Shown in pieces: positions 7,250 through 11,563 of a DNA stretch of 11,563 nucleotides. A program made the translations under genes and the position numbers. The notes beneath the pieces are model-generated. The model was not told the origin of the DNA and did not search any database. It saw nothing but the letters and a program-made list of their open reading frames with translations. Numbering within the stretch: position 1 is the first letter of the stretch; each line of letters begins with the position of its first letter. Origin of the DNA: JAEELC01 sp963605425 (lineage in GTDB: Bacteria > Bacillota_I > Bacilli_A > Acholeplasmatales > Anaeroplasmataceae); assembly GCA_963605425.1 (NCBI GenBank), contig CAVCUQ010000041.1, positions 1 through 11,563 on the forward strand. The letters run 5' to 3'.

Positions 7250-7281
7250 GCTAGGACTCTGTGGCCCTAGTTATTTTTATG
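7250..7281 (+). terminator. Weak terminator after fic
   Basis: CTAGG (7251-7255) pairs with CCTAG (7266-7270) around a 10-base loop, followed by TTATTTTTATG. The stem is only five to six pairs, so this is a modest candidate. It lies about 130 bases after the fic stop; nothing else was found between 7122 and 7325. Confidence 0.45.
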
Positions 7282-7325
7282 TTTACACAAACTTTATGTT
7301 ACGCTTTTAGGTATTACTAGCATTC

Positions 7326-7917
7326 TTAAAATTCAATATTAGAAGGGTCAATTTTATCTTCATCTGTTATTTTTCTAATAATTTTGCAAGGAACTCCTCC
7401 TGCAATAACATTTGCAGGAATATCTTTAGTTACTACGCTTCCAGCAGCTATAACCGAATTCTTGCCAATTGTAACTCCTCCAAGAATTGTACTAGAAGCA
7501 CCAATCCAAACACCATCTTCAATTGTAATTGGTTTAGATGTACCTATACCGTTCACTCTTTGTACTGTATCAATTGCGTGTCCTGAACAAGCAATAACAC
7601 AGTTAGGTGCTATAAACACCATATGGCCAATATTAACAGGTGAAGTATCTAAGATAACACAGTTATAATTTAGTAATACAAAACCATGTAAATGAATATT
7701 GAAACCATAATCACAATGAAATGATGGTTCAATACCACATGGAGCATAAGTTCCAAGTAATGAGGTAAGAATTTCTTCTCTCACTTCTTTTTCATTAGGC
7801 AAAAGTCATATTATATTTTTGACAAAGTGTTTTAGCTTTAATTTGATAAGCATTTAATTCCTCTGAATAAGAATTAATATAACCTTTATTTTCTTTTATT
7901 CTATTTAAAATATCCAT
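7326..7917 (-). pseudogene. Frameshifted maltose-type O-acetyltransferase
   Basis: This reads as one sugar O-acetyltransferase gene split by a single-base frameshift. The first frame starts at the ATG at 7917, behind a good AGGAG site, and encodes MDILNRIKENKGYINSYSEE and so on to YNMTFA. It then stops at 7797-7795 after 40 residues; this is the family's N-terminal Mac segment. The second frame begins LPNEKEVREEILTSLLG near 7804 and runs to 7326 with the full hexapeptide beta-helix (DGVWIGASSTILGGVTIGKN, AAGSVVTKDIP, GGVPCKII). The catalytic-region His is in ACSGHAID. Removing one T from the four-T run at 7801-7804 joins them into a single product of about 196 residues, the normal length. Either the gene is newly inactivated or the base is a sequencing error. 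Translation of the second part from TTG at 7802 is possible, but no good binding site was seen. Confidence 0.85.
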
Positions 7918-7932
7918 GTGCATTCTCCTAAA

Positions 7933-7944
7933 AGTAATATTACT
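7933..7944. promoter_or_regulatory. 12-base palindrome AGTAATATTACT
   Basis: This perfect palindrome lies immediately upstream of the AGGAG site of the broken acetyltransferase gene, in a 38-base gap after the tRNA terminator. It could be an operator or just AT-rich chance. No clear promoter is seen in the gap, so the acetyltransferase may rely on read-through from the tRNA gene. Confidence 0.35.
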
Positions 7945-7955
7945 CAATTTTAAAC

Positions 7956-7983
7956 AAAAAAAATCTGATACCTAAGTACCAGA
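7956..7983 (-). terminator. Terminator of the tRNA-Leu gene
   Basis: On the minus strand TCTGGTA pairs with TATCAGA (7983-7977 with 7970-7964, one G-T pair) around a six-base loop. Eight T residues follow at 7963-7956. It begins 17 bases after the tRNA CCA end. Confidence 0.8.
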
Positions 7984-7999
7984 CTAATATTTCAAAAAA

Positions 8000-8082
8000 T
8001 GGTGCGGGTAACAGGAATCGAACCTGCACTCGTAGGAACAAGATTCTAAGTCTTGCGCGTCTGCCAGTTCCGCCATACCCGC
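8000..8082 (-). tRNA. tRNA-Leu, anticodon UAG
   Basis: On the minus strand the acceptor arm GCGGGTA (8082-8076) pairs with TACCCGC (8010-8004), followed by A and an encoded CCA (8002-8000). The D-arm region reads GGCGGAACTGGCAGACGC. The anticodon stem CAAGA/TCTTG encloses the loop CTTAGAA, giving anticodon TAG (8048-8046), which reads CUN leucine codons. The T arm is GCAGG TTCGATT CCTGT. The extra variable-region bases fit a class II tRNA such as leucine. At 83 bases it is intact, with a perfect upstream promoter and a downstream terminator. Confidence 0.96.
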
Positions 8083-8113
8083 ATATATGTTAACAAGTAA
8101 AACTTGCTTAATT

Positions 8114-8142
8114 ATTATATAGCAAAGCAAATCACTTGTCAA
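8114..8142 (-). promoter_or_regulatory. Consensus sigma70-type promoter of tRNA-Leu
   Basis: TTGACA (8142-8137) and TATAAT (8119-8114) on the minus strand are exact consensus boxes 17 bases apart, as expected for a strong stable-RNA promoter. The precursor leader contains a short hairpin, CAAGT with ACTTG around TTT, before the mature 5' end. Confidence 0.85.
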
Positions 8143-8164
8143 CAATTATTTTTTATTAAATCAC

Positions 8165-8341
8165 TTATTTTGAAACAAATTGATTAGAATTTGAATCATA
8201 CACATAATTAATACTTAAAAGCAAGTTTATAACTTCATCTTTATCATAAGATAAATCTTCACATAAATCATCTAAATTAGAATAATAATCTCTAAGTTTA
8301 GTATTAACTACACTAAGTAAAATATTAGGATCATTAACCAC
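8165..8341 (-). CDS. DUF4250 domain-containing small protein
   Basis: This 58-residue protein starts MVNDPNILLSVVNTKLRDYY and continues with DDLCEDL and NYVYDSNSNQFVSK. The NDPxxLLSxVNTKLRDxY opening, the LCxDL centre and the NQFV ending match my recollection of the DUF4250 family, a short conserved Firmicute protein of unknown function. The start is GTG at 8341-8339, inside the last codons of the upstream gene, so the two genes overlap by eight bases. AGGAG (8355-8351) lies nine bases upstream. An ATG at 8334 in another frame runs into a stop after eight codons. Translation is probably coupled to the 281-residue protein. The protein is acidic, with no membrane segment. Function is unknown. 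Confidence 0.85.
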   Translation of the reverse strand: MVNDPNILLSVVNTKLRDYYSNLDDLCEDLSYDKDEVINLLLSINYVYDSNSNQFVSK

Positions 8342-9179
8342 GAATAGTTTCTCCTGTTAATAGATTAACTAAAGCTCTAATTTGAACCTTATATTCTCCT
8401 TCTTTGATTGCAATACCTTCAGATGCAAGTAATTCATTAGAAGAAATTAAACCAATGTGAGTTCCACATGGGATTGCATCCATCTCTCCGGCTTTAACTT
8501 TAACTCTATCAAGTCTCCATTTTGCAATAAATCCTTCTTTTGGAAGAATAGTTGTAGAAACACAAACTAAATACTTAACACCATTCTTTTCAAATAAAAT
8601 GTTACCTGGTTCAACGCAAGTAGGGCTAGCCTCAACAAACTTGTATCCTTGAGCTTCCATCTCACCTCTGAATGCATGAATACCAAAACGATATAATTCG
8701 TTGTTAGTTAAAACCTTATCATTAGATACTCCACCAACAGTATGTTCCCAAATCTTGTTTTGTTCTGCATAAATAGAACCATAGATTTGGCACATCATCC
8801 AAAAATTATGAATATTTAAGTTATAATTATTCTTAATCATCTCTTCAGCTGCGTTCTCAAATGGATCCATTAAATCAATTACATCATTTTCTAAATGCTT
8901 AGGTAAATCAAAAGTAATACCCTCATCAACTTCTGCTGGTACTAGCCAAATAGACTTTTCTTCAGGTCTAATATTTTTAAGTATTTCAATTTCTAGACCC
9001 TTACCAAATAGATAAGCTGATGTTGAAATAGCATATTGTAATCTAGCAGTTAGATCACATCTTTTATAAGCTTCATCAAAGCCTCTTAAATTAGCTTCAC
9101 AAGCTAAAATAACTTGTTTTGAAACCTTAATATTTTCAGGATGTTTTAAAACTTCTAAAAATTCTTCTTTTTTTGTCAT
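8334..9179 (-). CDS. Uncharacterised 281-residue cytosolic protein
   Basis: I do not recognise this family. The protein is soluble in character, has no signal peptide or long hydrophobic segment, and looks like an intact gene. Its N-terminus (residues 1-75) seems helical, with KQVILACEANLRGFDEAYKR. A middle part has LVPAEVDEGITFDLPKHL, and a tryptophan/aromatic-rich stretch includes NIHNFWMMCQIYGSIYAEQNKIWEHTVG. The C-terminal third is more strand-like, with KYLVCVSTTILPKEGFIAKW and CGTHIGLISSNELLASEGI. There is no obvious catalytic motif. The AGAGGT site overlaps the TAG stop of the upstream membrane-protein gene (gap 11 bases), and its own 3' end overlaps the DUF4250 gene, so the three are translated as one operon and probably act together. 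No function is proposed. Confidence 0.75.
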   Translation of the reverse strand: MTKKEEFLEVLKHPENIKVSKQVILACEANLRGFDEAYKRCDLTARLQYAISTSAYLFGKGLEIEILKNIRPEEKSIWLVPAEVDEGITFDLPKHLENDVIDLMDPFENAAEEMIKNNYNLNIHNFWMMCQIYGSIYAEQNKIWEHTVGGVSNDKVLTNNELYRFGIHAFRGEMEAQGYKFVEASPTCVEPGNILFEKNGVKYLVCVSTTILPKEGFIAKWRLDRVKVKAGEMDAIPCGTHIGLISSNELLASEGIAIKEGEYKVQIRALVNLLTGETIRG

Positions 9180-9190
9180 ATCAATAACCT

Positions 9191-9727
9191 CTATTCTTTT
9201 TCTATTTCAGGTATAGAATCAATTACATTAGTACCTTTAAATATATTAATAGTTAATTCCTCATTAATGATTAAATCATTTACCACAATCTTTAGTGGTT
9301 TCTTTGAAATATAATAATATTCAATCTTTTTATTCTCTTCAACTACAATAAAAATAATAAATGAATAATATAAATTTTGATCAACATCTACTCCCTTAGG
9401 TTCAAATTTAATAAACTTATGAGTAGTTGATTTAATCTTCTTTTCTTCTGTTTCTAAATTATTATTGTTACATACATAAATATTCTTAAATATCTTTGCT
9501 TTTTTTAGCATTGATGTTATGTTACTAATGCCAAGTAATAACATGATAACAGCTACAACAATGCATATAGTCATATTCTTAGTATCAGCTACAGCTGATA
9601 GAATAGAAAATACTAAAACAAATAATGCAACAACAGTCCAAACAGCACCAACAATATATGTAAAAATAGTTTGTTTTTTACATATAGAATTAATTTCCTC
9701 TTTTGTTAAATTAAGATCAGTTCTCAT
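9191..9727 (-). CDS. Uncharacterised membrane protein with two helices
   Basis: This is a 178-residue protein from the ATG at 9727. Two adjacent hydrophobic segments lie near residues 23-47 (YIVGAVWTVVALFVLVFS) and 53-71 (MTICIVVAVIMLLLGIS). A soluble domain of about 100 residues follows and looks rich in beta strands (FIIFIVVEENKKIEYYYISK). A hairpin of two helices would place both ends in the cytosol. A TTG in the same frame at 9739 would add four residues, but it overlaps the GAGGTGG binding site and is rejected. It is the first gene of the operon with the 281-residue protein and the DUF4250 protein. I do not recognise a family. The layout resembles small membrane-anchored proteins with a pleckstrin-like tail, but that is only an impression. 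Confidence 0.75.
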   Translation of the reverse strand: MRTDLNLTKEEINSICKKQTIFTYIVGAVWTVVALFVLVFSILSAVADTKNMTICIVVAVIMLLLGISNITSMLKKAKIFKNIYVCNNNNLETEEKKIKSTTHKFIKFEPKGVDVDQNLYYSFIIFIVVEENKKIEYYYISKKPLKIVVNDLIINEELTINIFKGTNVIDSIPEIEKE

Positions 9728-9747
9728 TTTCCACCTCAATTAGGATA

Positions 9748-9753
9748 ATTATA
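9748..9753 (-). promoter_or_regulatory. -10 box for the unknown-gene operon
   Basis: TATAAT on the minus strand (9753-9748) would start transcription near 9741, just before the GAGGTGG site. No good -35 is present. It lies about 45 bases downstream of the terminator ending at 9796, so the operon should have its own promoter. Confidence 0.45.
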
Positions 9754-9795
9754 CAATACTTTTAATAAAAGTGATAGATATATAAATCTAGTTAT

Positions 9796-9823
9796 AAAAA
9801 AATAAAGCATCAAAAGATGCCTT
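9796..9823 (-). terminator. Terminator of RNA-2
   Basis: On the minus strand AAGGCATC pairs with GATGCTTT around TTTT (9823-9804, one G-T pair), and a T-rich tract follows to 9796. The core TTTGATGCT is shared with the terminator of the RNA upstream of pcp. Confidence 0.8.
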
Positions 9824-9904
9824 ATTAGTTTCTGCTGTTTGAGCAGATTGAGAAAGTATTTGTTTAAAAAGGGAAAGTATATTGTAGTCAAATCTCTTTG
9901 ACTG
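9796..9904 (-). ncRNA. Candidate small RNA downstream of pcp (RNA-2)
   Basis: This is a gene-free stretch of about 109 bases with its own promoter and terminator. The 5' end forms AGTCAAA-GAGA-TTTGACT (9903-9886), a seven-pair hairpin with a GNRA tetraloop starting at the predicted transcription start. Next come the pyrimidine-rich unpaired stretches ACTTTCCCTTTTT and ACTTTCTC, a small hairpin CTGCT-CAAAC-AGCAG, and the terminator. No reading frame or ribosome binding site is present. The 5' hairpin matches that of the candidate RNA upstream of pcp with one compensatory pair change. It could instead be the 3' untranslated region of pcp, perhaps processed. I recognise no known family. Confidence 0.6.
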
Positions 9905-9909
9905 ACTAT

Positions 9910-9938
9910 ATATTACAACTAATTAATTTGAATTGCAA
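9910..9938 (-). promoter_or_regulatory. Promoter of RNA-2
   Basis: TTGCAA (9938-9933) and TAATAT (9915-9910) on the minus strand are 17 bases apart. The predicted start, about 9903, falls exactly at the first base of the 5' hairpin. The boxes are not consensus, so the call is moderate. Confidence 0.5.
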
Positions 9939-9944
9939 TACAAA

Positions 9945-9972
9945 TTCGACAATTATTTTAAATTTTGTCGAA
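9945..9972. terminator. Hairpin across the pcp stop codon
   Basis: TTCGACAA (9945-9952) is a perfect eight-base inverted match to TTGTCGAA (9965-9972), with the pcp stop codon in the 12-base loop. On the minus strand it is followed by TTTGTATT, a weak U-tract. It may end the pcp transcript or act as an operator just upstream of the RNA-2 promoter. The perfect stem is observed; the role is inferred. Confidence 0.5.
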
Positions 9973-10558
9973 TGATAATGTTTTCATTAATTTTTTCTAT
10001 TATTTTTTCAATATAATAAGTTGTATTTTTAATAAGAATGCCAATATTAACGCTAGTCTTTCCTTCAAGTTGTCCCTCAAAATAAGGCAAGTGTATAAAT
10101 AAAGCATTACTATTATTTAAATAAAGACTAGTATAGTAACAACTATTACAAATATATCCTCCAGCTGAAAGAGAAATATAAGATTCAATGTTGTCTTCTT
10201 TAGCCTTATCTAAAATATCCTCAATAGGAAGATCACTAGTTAAAGCTAAAGGGCCATTTTCAAATACTAAGCCTTTCTTTCTTAAATCATTATCATTATC
10301 TGCTATAGAAGCTCTAGTATAGTTTAATGCAAACTTTTCAAGTCTAAGCATCTTTTCTCCGCCTGCTTGACCTAGATTAATGATAAAATCAGGATGGTGA
10401 CGATCTATAGCTTCTTTTAGTTTCACTTTTACTCTTTCATAAGAAACAGGTAAAACCTCTTTAACCACATCATCCAAATTAATATTTTTAAGTACTTCTA
10501 AACTAGAATTAGTATCTAGATTATCAAACGGTTCAAAAGCTGTTAATAATATCTTCAC
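9953..10558 (-). CDS. pcp: Pyroglutamyl-peptidase I
   Basis: This cytosolic cysteine peptidase (family C15) removes N-terminal pyroglutamate from peptides. The 201-residue protein opens with the family signature MKILLTAFEPFDNLDTNSS. The likely triad is E74 (LRLEKFALN), C137 (YICNSCYY) and H156 (FIHLPY). The E to C spacing of 63 equals that of the Bacillus enzyme as I recall it, while C to H is about five residues shorter, a loop deletion. The length is slightly below the usual 205-215 residues. The start is GTG at 10558, with AAAGGAG a few bases upstream. That site follows the terminator hairpin of the candidate RNA at 10585-10703 by only a dozen bases and no other promoter is visible, so pcp may be expressed by read-through of that terminator. 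A second candidate RNA follows the gene. Confidence 0.93.
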   Translation of the reverse strand: MKILLTAFEPFDNLDTNSSLEVLKNINLDDVVKEVLPVSYERVKVKLKEAIDRHHPDFIINLGQAGGEKMLRLEKFALNYTRASIADNDNDLRKKGLVFENGPLALTSDLPIEDILDKAKEDNIESYISLSAGGYICNSCYYTSLYLNNSNALFIHLPYFEGQLEGKTSVNIGILIKNTTYYIEKIIEKINENIIIRQNLK

Positions 10559-10584
10559 GGGCTTTCTCCTTTATAAAATTTATT

Positions 10585-10614
10585 AAAAAAGGAGAGCATC
10601 AAATGAGGCTCTCC
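10585..10614 (-). terminator. Intrinsic terminator before pcp
   Basis: On the minus strand GGAGAGC (10614-10608) pairs with GCTCTCC (10597-10591) around a 10-base loop, followed by six T residues. It ends only 27 bases before the pcp start codon. Confidence 0.88.
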
Positions 10615-10703
10615 AATACCCAACACTTAAGTCGGGTGATTAAAAGGGGGTTTGTGAAAAAATTCACAATTTTGGGATAGGGATGTCAACTCTCGTTGAC
10701 GCC
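10585..10703 (-). ncRNA. Candidate structured RNA upstream of pcp (RNA-1): small RNA or terminating leader
   Basis: This is about 119 bases from a strong promoter to a terminator, with no reading frame. In order on the minus strand: hairpin GTCAAC-GAGA-GTTGAC (10700-10685, GNRA loop), unpaired CCCTATCCC, hairpin TTGTGAA-TTTT-TTCACAA, unpaired CCCCCTTTT, hairpin ACCCGAC-TTAAGT-GTTGGGT (one G-T pair), and terminator hairpin GGAGAGC/GCTCTCC. C-rich unpaired stretches are typical of Gram-positive small RNAs that pair with ribosome binding sites. Yet the pcp site lies directly after the terminator, so a riboswitch-like or attenuator leader is equally possible. For example, GAGAG in the first loop could pair with CTCTC of the terminator, or CCCAA with TTGGG. 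I recognise no Rfam family in it. Confidence 0.7.
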
Positions 10704-10706
10704 AAT

Positions 10707-10735
10707 AATATAGCATTTTTTATATTGAATGTCAA
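10707..10735 (-). promoter_or_regulatory. Strong promoter of RNA-1, with an inverted repeat over the -35
   Basis: TTGACA (10735-10730) and TATATT (10712-10707) on the minus strand are 17 bases apart, and transcription would start near 10703-10700. GTCAA (10731-10735) and TTGAC (10744-10748) form an inverted repeat across the -35 box, which could be an operator. Confidence 0.75.
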
Positions 10736-10778
10736 CAATTTTATTGACTTTATTGTCTCTATAAAATTAATTTATAAG

Positions 10779-10810
10779 AAAAATAGACTATTTAATTGTT
10801 AGTGTCTATT
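10779..10810 (-). terminator. Probable terminator of the nitroreductase gene
   Basis: On the minus strand AATAGAC (10810-10804) pairs with GTCTATT (10788-10782) around a 15-base loop, followed by TTTCTTAT. The stem overlaps the nitroreductase stop codon. Being AT-rich, it is only a moderate candidate. Confidence 0.5.
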
Positions 10811-11324
10811 ATTTAATATAGAATACTCTGTTTTCCTTAATAGGATGGTGTGGATTTACAGCGTTACTATATCCTATAACCACATTACCTATACCAACAT
10901 ATTCTTCTGGGTTAAGGCCTAAACTTGAAAGTAATTCTTTACCATATTCATCTTCAAATTCTTCTTTAGCTCTATTAATCCAACGAGCTCCAAGTCCTTG
11001 ATTAACAACTTCTAATAAGATATTTTCAATTATAGCTGCTCCGTCAAGTTCAGCTAAATGACTCTTCTTATTTAAGACAACAAGAACAACTGGTGCACCG
11101 TAAAATGGATCATAACCTTCCTTAGCTCCCATTACCTTAGCATTTATTTCTGATAGCTTCTTAATAGTATCCTTATTAGTAATTGAAAGAATAATACCTT
11201 CTTGTAAATTCTTACCACTAGGCGCTCTAAGACCTGCTTCAATGATTTCGTTAATCTTTTCACTTTCTACTTCTTTAGGTAAATATTCTCTTGGTGAAAA
11301 TCTGTTTTTAATTGCGTCTAACAT
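10809..11324 (-). CDS. Small nitroreductase-family flavoprotein
   Basis: This FMN-dependent oxidoreductase fold uses NAD(P)H to reduce nitro compounds, quinones or similar acceptors; the physiological substrate is unknown. The 171-residue protein begins MLDAIKNRFSPREYLPKEV, the usual R-x-S-x-R-x-Y/F FMN-binding opening. It continues with AGLRAPSGKNLQ (residues 30-41), the typical APS-x-x-N segment. The middle has DGAAIIENILLEVVNQGLGARWI, the dimer-interface helix region, and a GIGNVVIGY strand lies near the C-terminus. It is at the short end for the family (typical 165-220) but complete. AAGGAG lies 10 bases before the ATG, behind a promoter at 11350-11379. It is monocistronic, ending in a hairpin before the RNA-1 promoter. 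Confidence 0.92.
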   Translation of the reverse strand: MLDAIKNRFSPREYLPKEVESEKINEIIEAGLRAPSGKNLQEGIILSITNKDTIKKLSEINAKVMGAKEGYDPFYGAPVVLVVLNKKSHLAELDGAAIIENILLEVVNQGLGARWINRAKEEFEDEYGKELLSSLGLNPEEYVGIGNVVIGYSNAVNPHHPIKENRVFYIK

Positions 11325-11349
11325 AATTACACAACTCCTTTACAATAAT

Positions 11350-11379
11350 ATTATATATCTTTAAAGTTATTTAATTCAA
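11350..11379 (-). promoter_or_regulatory. Promoter of the nitroreductase gene
   Basis: TTGAAT (11379-11374) and TATAAT (11355-11350) on the minus strand are 18 bases apart. The leader is short, with AAGGAG before the ATG at 11324. Confidence 0.65.
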
Positions 11380-11405
11380 TTAAAATTGATTATATTATTA
11401 AATGC

Positions 11406-11444
11406 TTAACTTAGTTATCTTATGTCTCATTAACATAAAGTTAA
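11406..11444. repeat. Nested inverted repeat at the right edge
   Basis: TTAACT (11406-11411) is inverted at AGTTAA (11439-11444), and inside it TTATGT (11420-11425) is inverted at ACATAA (11433-11438) around CTCATTA. It has no U-tract on either side. It may be an operator upstream of the nitroreductase promoter or part of a structure belonging to a gene beyond the window. The remaining bases to 11563 show no gene. Confidence 0.4.
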
Positions 11445-11563
11445 ACTCTATTCTTTTATTATACCATGTTTTTTGAAACATATTAATTATTTATTTTTTC
11501 TTATATTTTATATATCAGTATTATTTAGCTTTTTAGGCATACGAATTTAATAATAATTATGGT

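Noticed and set aside
7122..7325. Remnant gene or attachment site after fic
   Set aside because: TTAAAATTCAAT at 7212-7223 and 7326-7337, and a weak TGTTG/CAACA hairpin, are short and AT-rich. Only the modest terminator is supported.
9728..9739. TTG start at 9739 for the two-helix membrane protein
   Set aside because: It lies within the GAGGTGG binding site; the ATG at 9727 is correctly placed behind it.

Overview
The window is AT-rich, with genes closely packed on both strands. It looks like chromosomal DNA of a low-GC Firmicute (Bacillota), probably a gut-type anaerobe. Support for this comes from AAGGAG-type ribosome binding sites, consensus TTGACA/TATAAT promoters with 17-base spacing, U-tract terminators, a PfoR/EIIC_2-type membrane protein, a DUF4250 protein and a Fic protein. 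TGG encodes Trp and TGA is not read through, so the code appears standard. I cannot name the genus.

Layout. (1) Positions 87-1821 hold an ISL3-family insertion sequence with a full-length transposase on the minus strand and arrays of GGTGTGTTA-like motifs in opposite orientation at its two ends. (2) A plus-strand PTS EIIC_2-type membrane protein follows (1977-3065) and ends in a strong hairpin. (3) A minus-strand operon runs 5597 to 3118: metal-dependent amidohydrolase, membrane-anchored NERD/zinc-ribbon protein, and maltose-type O-acetyltransferase. (4) A gene-free divergent region with inverted repeats separates it from a plus-strand Fic AMP-transferase with a winged-helix tail (6075-7121). 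(5) A second acetyltransferase (7917-7326, minus) is broken by one extra base in a T-run. (6) tRNA-Leu(UAG) is on the minus strand with its own perfect promoter and terminator. (7) A minus-strand operon of poorly known genes runs 9727 to 8165: a two-helix membrane protein, a 281-residue protein I do not recognise, and a 58-residue DUF4250 protein whose GTG start overlaps the preceding gene. (8) Pyroglutamyl-peptidase (pcp) is flanked on both sides by short structured RNA candidates on the same strand. (9) A small nitroreductase ends the window.

The most interesting part is the pcp neighbourhood. Two candidate RNAs of about 110-120 bases (9904-9796 and 10703-10585, minus strand) each have a sigma70-type promoter, a 5' hairpin closed by a GAGA (GNRA) tetraloop, pyrimidine-rich unpaired stretches and an intrinsic terminator. 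Their 5' hairpins read GTCAACGAGAGTTGAC and GTCAAAGAGATTTGAC: the same helix with one compensatory base-pair change (C-G to A-U). That is what a duplicated, structure-conserved RNA would show. They match no RNA family I recognise. The upstream one also sits directly before the pcp ribosome binding site, so it could instead be a terminating leader that controls pcp.
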